Assembly (NCBI RefSeq): GCF_028389875.1
Contig: NC_084671.1
Coordinates: 5,843,001 to 5,907,000, forward strand
Direction of reading: 5' to 3'
Origin: Rhea pennata
Taxonomy: Eukaryota; Chordata; Aves; Rheiformes; Rheidae
DNA length: 64,000 bases
The position numbers and the translations under genes were made by a program. Below the pieces are notes generated by a model, which had not been told where the DNA came from, made no database searches, and worked only from the letters and a program-made list of their open reading frames with translations. The stretch's first letter is position 1. The number at the start of each line of letters is the position of its first letter. Positions 12,597 to 25,000 of the stretch are shown here, in pieces.

Positions 12597-14305
12597 GTTT
12601 TAAAGAGAAAGGGAAAGAAAAAGCCATTCAACTTGCATCCTTTTTGAGCTAAGATCCCATGGTGTCCTGCATTCCTTCCTACAGGAGCTGAAGTATTTCT
12701 GAGAGATGTGGCACAAAGCAGCAGCAGTCTGAAGACAGAATAAAAAACCCTAAGAAATACAACTATTGAAGAGGATTTGTGACAGACCCATCTAGTGGGA
12801 GTAAATGTTAAAAAATGAAATTTATTAATATCAACAGTACTTCCTCTTTTGGGGGACAATCTAGTTTAATTTGTGGGGAAAGCCACGGAGAATTCCAGTA
12901 TAAGCCTGGAAAAATCTCACTGATTTGAACAAACCAGAAGTGACTGGTATGCAAAATGGTTCTGGAAGAATTTTGCTCTTTGTATTGCTTTCTCAGTAAA
13001 TTCAGAAGATCCTGAAATAGACCTTATTTGCACCTGAAAGTTTTTCAGCCTACTTGTATGTACCCATGTATTTTTAAATTTGATTTTACTGACACAGTTC
13101 TACTAGCGACACTCTAGTACATGAGTACATGTGCATTTCTATCAATATAGTTGTGTCCAAGTTCCTCCTTAATGCCAAAATAGTTGAAGCAAAAAACTTT
13201 CAGTATACGTAAGACCCACATTCTTAGTTGCTGTATTCATTAATATTTAAAGCATAACTCACTGTTTGTGGCTCTCCAAAAACCACTGAAAATGTAGTGT
13301 ACTGGAAGAACTAGAACAAACATGTGCATTAATCAGGCCTGCTCTGAGCTCCTGGCATCTGTCAGTAATTAGTCTGGCAGTCATATATAAACACTAGCTG
13401 TAGAAGTTCTCCTGAAAGCTGTCTAATATACCAAGATTAGAACAATCATGAAATTATCGCATATAACACCACTGTGATTAACTGCAGGTCTAGATAGGAC
13501 TCATAACTTAAGTCCGCATTTGCAAATATGCCTTAAGCCACTATCAATTCACATTTAAATATACCTACTTTTTACATCGCCAAAGAACAATATGATCAGA
13601 AAAGAGATTACAAATTAGCCAGTGATATTTTTGTATAAAAATAATAAAACTTTAAGACAAGAGCCAAAGAATAAATATCTAAGATATCTTTAGTCTTCTA
13701 TTAGCTCATCAAAACAGAAGATATCTTCAAGAACATATGTTACAGATAACGCTACACAGTGTATCTTACAGAAATGCTACAAATGAGAACCTACTGTCTC
13801 CATTAGGATATCTCTCAAATGAACACTGACAAACAGCGAACCTTCAATTAAGTTTGTCTGACAACACTAACTGAAGATAGAAAAAAAAAATTAGAAAGTG
13901 CTCTTCAACTTCCCTCCAAAGCAAACCCAGACATCAACTAATTCTTCTCAAGCCTTTGGTGGCATTTAGATTAAGGCTTTCACCATGCATTACCAAGTAA
14001 CAGCAATGGGTAGTCCTAACCTGCAGCTTCAGTGGTTGATAAAAATATTACTAACACTCCCTATTAATAAGCTCAAGCAGTTGCAATTAAAAGCAGTGAT
14101 TCTACTGTTGATCTCTGGAAGATATTGGTAGGAAGTCTGTTAACAAAAACAAAGTGATCATCTATAAAAGGAAAATGAAGCACAGATTCTTCTGCAATCC
14201 CAACTTGCTCTTTAAGGACATCATTTAAATAATAAACACATCAATCTACCTGTGACAACCCTTCCTTTCAGTCAGCATATGTGCATTGACTCAGTTGACC
14301 TAGGC
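6801..14305 (-). other. Gene-free AT-rich stretch, probable long PHC3 3' UTR in part
   Basis: No ORF in this 7.5-kb stretch resembles a protein. It lies between the convergent genes GPR160 and PHC3. PHC3 probably has a multi-kilobase 3' UTR, so much of this may be PHC3 3' UTR read on the - strand. Minus-strand AATAAA hexamers (TTTATT on +) occur for example near 7207, 7303, 7916 and 8530, so the 3' end cannot be chosen from sequence. A GT microsatellite lies at 12565-12597, and a locally GC-richer patch at 12190-12330 has no recognised identity. Confidence 0.45.
12565..12597 (+). repeat. (GT)n microsatellite
   Basis: A GT dinucleotide tract with one TTTG interruption, about 33 nt. It keeps an otherwise meaningless minus-strand ORF open. 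Confidence 0.9.
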
Positions 14306-15158
14306 CAGCAGTTCTCAAACTTCAGATAAAATTCCTCTTCTTTTCAGAAACAATTCAGGGGTTCCCCTGCATACCTCCCTATTAAATCATATCTTATGCA
14401 CTCATTTGCATAAAATATTTTTATTTGCAGACTGACATACACATATTTAATTTAAATATACATAGCAACTCTATCAACACAGTTATGCTTCTTGACCTAT
14501 ACAAGAGCTTGGAAACTCAGGGCTGTACCTACAGGGAACAGAGCTGCAAAAGGAAGGGAACAGAAGGTAGAGAATAAATCCACACACATCTGTACACAGG
14601 AGATGGTGAAGCAAAGGCTGGGAAGGTGCTGCTGCCTCAGAAGCAAGAAGCTTCTGAGGATGTCAGTAACTTGGGGGACGAGTATCTTCTGCACTGTCCA
14701 GGAAAAAAACTCCTGCAGAGGCACAGAAGCAAGGCCCATGGAGATTTCCCGCAGGGTGGCTTGGCTGTGGCATTCCTCCACCCACAGAAGCTTCAGCTCT
14801 TTCCACAGGAGTAAAAGTTTCTCTTTTGCTGAGCTTTGATGGGACCGCACTCAGCTCCTCATCATACTCCTTCCTCTGACAACTGCAACCCCAGCTCACA
14901 TCAGCCAGTGGACGAGAGCTGCAGCACAGTGAGAGTTTGGTAAAGAAAACGGTATGAAAAAGAAGGTCTGGAAGAGAAAAATACTGAGCTGTGATAACCT
15001 TTCTCTCTGCCTCCAGTTCTTAAGAGTACACTTGCCTCAACATCAGTTAGCCCCGGCTGCAGTTTTCAACCCCTCACACCCAGGCATTTGGAAACCTGAA
15101 GTCTGAGCGTTATCGCACCTTCTCAGATCCACTCTGAGCCCTCGTTTGAGAACTGCTG
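14306..15158. mobile_element. Non-autonomous hAT (Charlie-like) DNA transposon
   Basis: The ends form an inverted repeat: CAGCAGTTCTCAAAC at 14306-14320 and its exact complement at 15144-15158. This is close to the hAT/Charlie consensus terminus CAGNGGTTCTCAAACT. The flanking 8-mers (ACCTAGGC left, GTCTAGTT right) share a central CTAG, as expected for a decayed duplication of the hAT target NTCTAGAN. The interior (853 bp in total) has short ORFs in both orientations (for example 14492-14839 +), none resembling a transposase, so it is probably an internally deleted derivative. It lies in or beside the PHC3 3' UTR. An element fortuitously framed by similar termini is the main alternative. Confidence 0.7.
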
Positions 15159-15921
15159 GTCTAGTTTAACTAGCAGCAAGCAAAACTAGAAACCTAACAA
15201 TTTAATGCCCTCTTAGTGCATAGCAGCATACAAAGAGTGAAGTAACATATGTGCTTCAGTTACCTCTGGCAAGAGTATCATGCCATTGTATTTCAGTAGC
15301 CTGACAGCAAGGACTTTGATGAGACTCCTGAATGGTCTACAGTATTCCCAGACTTAAAGAAAATACTACAGTGGTAGAGATGAGGGTAAGCCTACACAAG
15401 AAAAAAAGGTTGCAAACCTACCCCTTCAAACAATTTGCTCAAGACTAAAAGAAACTCAGAGAGCGCAACTAAATGCATAGCATTTTACTGTTATCAGTGC
15501 TTCCACAAGATCTGTGGACACTTATTATTTCAGTCCAAGAACTGCTGTATGTGTGGAAAAACCGTCCTTCAGAATACAGCAACATACTTTAGATGGTGTT
15601 TAGATTGGGGGTGTTAAACTTGTACGATAAGTACATGTTGGGGAATATTTAACCAATCACAGCATATTTCACTTCATGTTTTTCCATGAACTCCCACTTT
15701 AACTCAAAGTATTACTCAAGCTTTACTATGAACCTATTAATTGTGGGAAGCTCTGGAGAACTACATGGTATAACCAGAGGAATATTTTAAAGTTTTTATG
15801 TGGGAAGAACTCCGTATTTTTAACAAAACATCACAGTAATACTCATGCCACAGTGAAAATATTGGCATACTACTGTTGGTTCTGTCACAGAAAAACTGAC
15901 GTTTAAACCTTCATGTTCCCC
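15159..15921 (-). other. PHC3: PHC3 3' UTR, proximal part
   Basis: Directly follows the PHC3 stop codon on the - strand with no splice acceptor or competing gene. No recognisable element is seen. The 60-codon + strand ORF at 15435-15617 looks fortuitous. Confidence 0.6.
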
Positions 15922-16076
15922 CTAGGATTCTTTCAATGAATTGATACGTGCACAGATTTTCAATGCAGGTCCAAGCTTAATATTCATTGCACTCATAAGA
16001 TGATCCTCCTTCAACAAGAGGAGAGCTTGTCCATCAATTTCTTGGGCTCTAAATTCATCTGCGATATCTTGACAAC
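15922..16076 (-). CDS. PHC3: PHC3 coding exon 15 (SAM domain C-terminus)
   Basis: 155 coding nt ending in TAG at 15924-15922. It encodes CQDIADEFRAQEIDGQALLL, LKEDHLMSAMNIKLGPALKI and CARINSLKES, essentially identical to human PHC3. This carries the end-helix surface used in SAM polymerisation. Acceptor CCCTTGCAG. Confidence 0.97.
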
Positions 16077-19000
16077 CTGCAAGGGAACAGAAAGAAGAAT
16101 TAGTAATGTGCAGTGTTACACAATTCCCAATGCTTGCACCTTTAGCTAAAGAATCAATAAAGTATGCAAGAGTTCAATAATATGATGCAATCTTCTGAGA
16201 TACTCTGAAAGTCATCTTCACTATAGCCTCTAATGACACTATAACTGTAGGAGAATTACCCACTGGAAATTTCAAGTCCTTGTGTAAACAACTTTTTCAT
16301 TTCATTAAAAGGAACAATTGTTATGACCTCAAAACTGGAAGAGACTGGCAAAATACCACAGAAACAGCAATCAAGTAAAAGCATCATTCATCTTTGTTCT
16401 CTTCAGCAATAAAAAAATGTGCATATTATGCATATGTGCATTGTTAGGTACAATTCAAAGAGAAAATTACTTACCCACAATTTCCAAAAAGCTGTTCATT
16501 CCACCCATATATTACCAATATTGGGTCAGATATATATAGTTTTGAGTTTCGAGGTTTAGCAGAACTGTCCCACTATGTATCAGTTATCTGAGTCAATATT
16601 CCATATACAGCAATAACTCACTCGACAAGTGCAACTTCAGACTGGTTGGATTTCTTTTTTAAATGAGAAATTTTGCTGAACACTAATATTCTTGAAAAAA
16701 CACGACCTCAAATCACTGAGGCTTACAATATAAGAAAGGAGGAAACTGCATGGGTCAGACTGTCCCAAGTTACCGAAGGTCCTTTCCACTTAAAAAAAAA
16801 CTGAGGGAAGCAAAAGGTCCCTTGAGAGATGTCCCATTAACCAGAAACAGTCAGTTATGCCTAGCTATGACAGCTCTGTTATATGGACAAATACCTTCTG
16901 ATAATGTGAGTAAGAACACTCACTATCAGTTGTTTATTTGAAGCTTCTTTATTTTCATAGCCATGTGTTTCCTGTTTTTAATAGATATGTGTTCTCAACC
17001 CACTGGTCTCTCCTTCTGTCTTAGAGTCGTTCAGGCACATTTTCATTTGTGCTTGACCTTCCATTCAAGCTTTTAATAATTCCTCATTTATGCTTATTTT
17101 CTTGACTTCATATTTTTGTCTTTTCCCTTTTGTAAAAAGTACAATATTACAGAGCTATTAAAACACTGAAGAACTTCTTTTTCCATCTACGATAAAATCA
17201 ACTGACTAATTCAACGTCCTCTTGAGAGAGCTCAGATTTAAATTCTATGAGTAATAGATAATATCTAACTTCCTGATGGATTTACAAATGTGTAGAATAG
17301 AAAGGAATGTGTAAAAAACATAAATAGAAAGGAAATCCGGAGGGAATACTGACATCCAAATCTTAACTATTTTTAAATTATTACTATGTAGTGACAGTAA
17401 CGTTCACGATTAGAAAAGGCTAATCTTCACAAGGAATAAATCAAAACTTTTTCTTCATGGTTTGTTAAACAGACGTGGTGCAACAGTTAGATGCTACTTT
17501 ATTAAGGAGAAAATAGGGCAAGATTAAAAAATAATGGAGTAATAATTAGAAAAGATAAAAGTTTTGTGGAATTCTATGGCATCTCCAGTTTGATGCTAGA
17601 CTTCTGCAGTTTCGGCTACATTCAATAAGCTATACCCCCCAAAAGTAAAATAGTTATTGTGCAGCTGCTGAGTAATTTTTAAACCAATAAGGACTATTTG
17701 GTATAGCACTTAGAACAATGCAACTTTAATACCTGATAAATGCCCAGTTCTCGGGCATTATCTACTATAACCAGAAATAAGAGTGGTATCATTTGGGAAA
17801 AAAATCCATTTGTCACAAGCCATATTTATATGGCCACTAAAACATCACAGAAACATTAAGCTGCTTTAGTGCCTGCATGCACTCTGTAATATTTACTTTT
17901 AGTATTTCAGGTACAATGCATTAGTGTAGTCCAACTACAAACTATAACACAATAAATTAGGACATTCTTCAGGACCCTAGACTTCACATAGAACATCTGC
18001 AATGGTACTGCCAATTCTGGCTACAAAGTGAAGATACTGCGGTCAATAAAATGAAAAAAAAACCCACCTTAGATAACTGGCTCCTGCAGAAATAACCAAC
18101 CTTAATACCATCATAAATAATCTTACTTATTCAAGGTAAGATAGATATAAGACAGAAAAATTGCAAAAGGCAAGTACTAAGCAAGTATTTCTGTGGAACG
18201 TATCACTATTCATCCACCTTCAGATCTGACCACAGCAACTGCCATTCCACTGCATTTAGAAAGGATCAGACAGATCAAGAGATTTTTTTTTTATATTTAA
18301 AAACAAAAGCAGTCCTATTAAAATATATTACTGTTGGAGGCGGCCCTGTGGGTTTTTTTTCTTTTTTTTTTGGCCGGGGTGGGGGAGGGGCGAGTGGCGA
18401 GGGAATGTTAAAAGAACACTGGCTATATGAAGCATTCTGATGCAACTTTTGCTAAAAACAAAAAGCAAACAAAACAACAAAAAAGCCTTTCAGAGTCAAA
18501 TGCATATGAATGTATTTCAAATCCCTCATCTGATCACATTTGGGTATTCTGAAATGCTTTTGCAATTAGTTGTGCAATAACTTGGAAAAAAAGGGAGGTG
18601 TTGAAGAGCATTAATTTTGCAACTGATGAAAGAAAGGAGGAACAGCTTTGTTCTTCCTGGTTTGTGTGGACTGCAAACATTTTACATGCATATTTTACAA
18701 ACAGCATGACGAAAATAAATTATCCTTCTTATTGCTTGTATTATTGAACTTCAACAGCAAACGAAAAAGTATTTTTTCAAGTGTGGCTTGAGAATATAAT
18801 GAACATAAGAAAAACCCTAATTATCCTAATGATACGAGCATAGCTCTGTAACATATATTCTGGCATGCTGTAGATATGATTTAAATATTGATTTTTTGCA
18901 GTATCTGAGAAACTAGGCCTTAGTGCGGAATGGAATGAGCAACTGTAATTAATTTGCACTGAGTACAGAAAAATTTAAAGTCTGCTTAAATTCAGAGATT

Positions 19001-22000
19001 AATTTGTGTATAGAATAAATATGAAAAACAGAGCCAGCAACTGGTGAAGTATTCTACAGTATTTTCTGAATAAAAACCACATTTTTAAGAATAACACGCT
19101 TATTTTCATACTGGCAAACGAATCAGTAAGAAATATGCTTCAAAAAGGTGTATTTCTATTTGTGTTTTTACGGTATTTTAAGGCTTCTAGGACAGGAACT
19201 ATCTTTTATTCTTTTCCAGAATCTACGATCAGGGCGTTAACCGGAGCCTCAAATATCTAAAAGTATTAAATCTAAACAGTAGTGATCTAATATTTGAGTA
19301 ATGAAAGTAAGATACAGAAATCTGAAAAAGCAGATCTAAGGAGCTTTGTTTAACAGACAACAGTGAAAGTTTCCAGAAGTCAATAAAGTATCTTAATTGC
19401 ACCTTATAAACCATCAGAAGAAAGGTACTTCAAGAATGACTTTTGTTGATTTAAGGCATACCTAACTCAGTTCCTTGTCTTACCTGCTATATAAAAGATT
19501 AATTGGCACAACATGCATAGGACTTGGCAATGAAGATACATTCTTACAGAATTAATGAGATATATAGAAAAATGGTTCATCACTGCTATAAATTCCAGAG
19601 AAAGTATGAAATTACTAAGAAACTTAACCTGTGAGTCACATGCGAGTGACATGGGTAAGCAACTGTATGTTGCATACAACCATATTGTATGACTGCTAAT
19701 AAGGAGACTTGCCTTGTTACCTGCAGAGATTACAGTATCTGATGAGATAGAATGGTATCATTGGGAAAGGGGAGGAAAGTAAAATTTTAAAGCTTATAAA
19801 AGTTAGGAAATGACAGACAAATAAATGTCAAATAATCTGAAGATTATTATATAAAGACAACTATGAAAACTGAGTTAAAGAGAAGGTATATAAATAAGGA
19901 GAAATAAGATTTTTTTTGACAACAGCTTGAGATATTATATTTCTTGTGCCTGCATGAGTATTCAGAGGCTATATGCAGTAGTTTTCTGTATTTCAGGTAG
20001 TGTGCAAAAGCTATACAAACCAAAGTTTAGCTTTATAGAAGAAACTGGCATATTCTTTGTAAGTGTCATTTATATCATGAAAGGGCTTTCAAATTTTTCA
20101 GTTTTATAAAGGGAATAAACTCCTTTCTTGCCTTTTCTACTAAATAAAAAGCAAGTAAGGAGGGAAGACAATAGAAGTGTAAAAGGGAAGAAGTGTGTCT
20201 GATCTCTCTACTGACCTCTTGAGAGAAATCAGACTGAAGGGAAGAACACCTTTAGTCTCCATCAGCTGGGGTGCAACAGCAGAAGTGGGACTAGTTCTAT
20301 CGACATGGAATTTGTGCTGAAGGAATAAGCAAGAGGAAACAAATCACATTCCAGTCTCTGACACCAACTAATGAGCACACTAGCGCTGTTACCTCTTCAC
20401 CACAGTGATACTAAAAGGCAAGAAGTTCCACTGTTGCAAAAGCAGAACAAAACTATTTCACATTACATACCAGGCAAAGAATGTATAAAGGCCCAGACTT
20501 CATCAACAGTCCACACAGATGGGTCGGTTTGCACCACCGGTAGCAAGTCAATGCTCTCCGGCATTTTCCTAATTCTTAGTTCCCTAAGTTCACGTTCTCT
20601 CTCTCTTTCACTTTGCCTTCGCAGACGGGTGGTCATGGCAGCTGGAACAGCATCTTCGTGAGAAGCCATATCTTCTTCTGCAGATGGATAAGTAATTGGA
20701 AGCTGGAAAATGTAGTACAAATACACTACAGTATTATACTTTATTTGTAATTCCCCAAACAATGCCATAGTTCTAAGCAAATATTTCACAGACCTGTCTA
20801 AGAAAGTGATCTCGTGATGCCCCATCAGGGCCACTTGGTCGACGCCCGCGTCGCCCAAAGTTTTGGTTATCTGATTTCCGATTCCAGCGACTGGTCTTGT
20901 CTGATGTAAACAGCCCAAATTTCTTAGTGCAACTAAGGCTGTGCCTAAGGAAGTAAAGTACATTCAATAATTCATTAATACTTTTTGGGACAAATTCGAT
21001 CAACTTAGCAATAAAATGGTATTGTTGTCTACAGAACTGTTGCCTAAAGACAACAGGTGTCACAGAAACACAAGAGAGAAAGGTATCTCCAAGGCTACTT
21101 ATTCTAACCCTTTGCCTTGATGCAAGATCAAGTACATCTATATCATCCCTGGAAGATGTCTGTCTTTCCTGTTCTTAATGTCCCATGACAAACACCACTG
21201 CACTTTATCATATTGCAATCCTGCTTCTCTAAAATATTCTCTAAAAGCCTAAAGTCATATTACATCTTTTGCTTCCATCTTCCTCTAACTGGCTGATACT
21301 CAATCAAAGGAGGGTAGAGGCAAAGGAGCCCATTTCCCTCTTATTTCACTAGTAGCGTCCCAACAAGTAAAAATTAAAATGCACTCCCACTACTTAAAAT
21401 GTGAATGTCTAACACTGGGGACCAAAAGAGGAGCAGACATGAGAAAGGTGGTTTCAAGGCACCCTGATGCAAAGAACTAAGCAATGATTGGAAAGGGGAA
21501 ACTACTCCCCATTCAAGATAATTTCTAAAACATCTAGGACTAAATATCAGCTTTCCACAACAGTTCTAATGATAGAAGATCTTACATGTAGATGTTGATT
21601 TTGATTTGTTTCTCTCTTAACCAACACAAAATGAAAAGCATACTAAATCCAAAAAGAAACAACCACATAGAAGCAAATGGCTTCATTTTTTATTTTCAGG
21701 AAAGAAGCTTTAAAACAACACTAATTATGCATGCTTATAGCTATTTCTATTTTACTCTATGCAAATAATGAATTTTTATGTTACTAAAAATACATACAGG
21801 CCTTTTTAGTCTATGCGCCATTTTAGCCACACCAAGATAATTCAGAGCTTTCTCCAGCACAGCATAAAACTGTAGGAAAGCCCATCTAGCCTACTAATTT
21901 TTTCTAACAACACCCAACAGCAGGGAGAAGAGAATATGAGCACGACAGATAAAGTGATTTGTGGCCCAGGGACATCTGAGCCAAAGATGGTTTCCAAACA

Positions 22001-25000
22001 CTGAGTGACTTTTTGTGGATTTCTCTTCTATGATCCCAGCCTCCCCATGAGCCAAATTGCATCAATAACTCCCTCAGTAAAAAGTTCCACAACTACAATC
22101 CCTAGGAAGAACTATTCACTTTTGTTTGACTTCCTGAATTGTATCATATTCCACAATAGTCCCCTGTACCTACAGATTCTAGAGATCTGGGCAGAAGACA
22201 ATCTCTCTCTCTCTCTCTCTTTTTTTTTTAAATTGCTTACTTATTTTTCAATACCAGATACTATTTGGGTGCTATTCTATTAACCAGGCAGTGATAAAAA
22301 ATAACAAGGCAAAATACCTTTTGGCACAGGATGTGGAGCAGAATCGTTTTGACCGTAAAAACTTATTAGAATATCCCATTTTTCCACAAAATTCACACTT
22401 CAGAAGATCATTTTCAATTTCCTCCAGTCCCTCTAAAGAAAGGAGTGAGACAAAGAAGTTAGTCTCAGCAACAAACAAAATGACATTCAAATTTCTCATT
22501 TCTTAAGGAAGTAGGCAGAAAATTTTCAAATATCAAACACATTTAATGAAGATTTGAGTAAAGAGAAAATTATAAAAAATCAGGTAAGTAATAAATTTCA
22601 CTTTTACATATAAAAAGACATTGAGCAGATTGAACCTTCAATTAAATTAACCAGTTTAGTCAGCATTTTTTTTAGATTTCCAACCATCCAGAGTAAGCAT
22701 CCTCAAACAGTAAACATTTTTTAAAATCTGTAACACTGTGATGTATTAAGCGAGTAAAATCATTTCTTTGAGTAAGCCACAGCTACAACCAAAAGGAGCA
22801 CTTCTGGAAGCAAATCAGACATTTAATCTCATCTATGGATAACAGAACTGGAGGCCAACATTTCAAATAAATACTTTTCTAAACCATGTAAATCCTACTC
22901 AGTGAGGTTCTTTGAAATATAAGGCTACACTAAAATTCACTGTGTTAAATTTTCCCTTTTCACATTTACTTGAAGCAGCTACACATTGGGTCAAATCCTT
23001 ATCAGGCTTATTTGATTACCTTTGCACTCTGACAAATGCTTGCACTAAACAGAATTCTTGTCTCAAAATACAATTCGTATATTATTCTAAACATCTTACT
23101 GTATACATTTCATCAGTGGAATTGATAGTGCAAGTTACCTGTATGTGATTCTGTAGTGCTAGTTTTAAAGGGTGTGATCAAAGTCTCTCAGGCTTAAGAC
23201 TGTTTCAGTACAATGTTTTGATCAGTCCATGTAACATATTTTCCAAACTTCACACAAAGGCATCATACTAGTTCTGCAACAGGTATTACAGTATACACGC
23301 TATCAACTTTTCTCTTCTACCGCTTCTCTTAAGAATGCAAATCCCTCTTTCCTTTCTCACCAACTTTTCTTTCTTTCTCTCTTTTTTTTTTTTTTTATAA
23401 TCATATGTATCTAGGAAGTTATAAATCTGCATCTTGCTGCAACTAGAAAGGATGTGGATTTCTAACTTAAGTATTTATCCCATAGAGGTAATTCCCTTGT
23501 AATAAAAACAGATCTAGTTGTGTTACCTTCACCAGATTCACTTGCAGAAAATATCCTATTCACTCAGTACAGAGACAAAATAGTTTGAGTCCATCCTACA
23601 CTAAATTTGCACCTTAAACTCCAACTGGAAAACCATAGAAATCAACTCAACTGTTTGAAAGCTTGTAGGATGCTATTTATCCACAACAGAACCTTTAGCT
23701 AGCAAGCAGCTGAAGTCACCACTTTTCTAAAACAGCCACAAAGTCCAGCTCTCTGTAAAGCACATTATAATACTTCAGTGTTGATGTGATTAAAAAAAAC
23801 ACAAGACAATGAGGACTTGCACTGAAGAGAAAAGATCATGCTCTTCCATCCAGACCTGCTGCAAAACCACTTCCCTCTACCTATCTGATATTCCAAAATT
23901 GGTACTGCATCCAATAAAAATCATACAATTTTTGACATCTGTCCAGATCTATAGGAACAATCACAACATTTACTAACTCTTCTAGTTAGTTCCTGTTATC
24001 AACTAATACTACTTTGCTCTTGTATCTCTTTCAAATTAGATTATACAAAGCCGTTTGGTGCACTGGATTTAATACCTTCAAGCAACTAAGATTTCACTGA
24101 GAATAGAACATCTTTTCTTGCTCTGTTTATTACATGTTCCAAAAAATATTTTCAGACTGAACGTTGCTGACTCACAATTGTGAAAGCACTTAAGAAAGCA
24201 TTGATCTTAAAGTTGATTAAAGTTGACTTTTAAAAGCTTTATGAGCAAAATCTGGTTTAACTCATTACTTCCTCATGCATGCAAGAAAGGAAAGGATTAT
24301 AGCATCTGATCAGTTTACAGTCTACTGTTACAGATTGTTTTTACAACATTTATGAGATCAGGAGGTATTTTTCCTACTCCCTGTGAAGAACTTGAAACAC
24401 CTGCTGACAAGAGAAACACCAATGAAAGAAAGTAGAAAAGCTCAGAAGAATGCACTATAAGGCAACAAGATAATCATTCATGTCACATGCTAAATGTCTA
24501 CACCTTCTTCAGGAAGTGTAGGATGTAGGTGGAACACAGCTTGTACGTAGTTCAGAATAGCACTATCTCTGCAAAACAACTTAACTTTTGGAACGGAAAA
24601 AACTATCCCTATGAGTCATCTGTGAAACATATCACCTGGAGTGAAACTGGCACAAACTGAAATGTAACATTTTTGTCTTCATTCACATCAGTAAAAAGAA
24701 TCATGTGCCACATGGCTGTAACCATGAAAAAAAATATATTTTTTAAAAAAATTCAGGGGACTAAACAAACATACATTTCCTCCCTGCTTCTAGTTTTTCT
24801 GTACTTTGCCTCTTGCTATTCACCTTCTACAGTCATATTTTTGATTTCATATCATCAGTTGCAAAAATTACAACTAGCTGTTTGTTTTAAACTTCATTAA
24901 GCTCTGACACCAGCTAATGCAAATACAGGTATTGAAGTTTAATTTGAAAAGAGTATGAAATTGTAAACTGGTAAATTGTAAATTTAATCGTAAAGTGCAA

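Noticed and set aside
12439-12859. Minus-strand ORFs of 62 and 121 codons near the GT repeat
   Set aside because: Both pass through the (GT)n microsatellite, giving THTHTH peptide. No conserved content.
22430-22434. Alternative acceptor 2 nt downstream for PHC3 exon 12
   Set aside because: The tandem AG would shift the reading frame. The upstream AG restores the human-like AEEGLEE junction.
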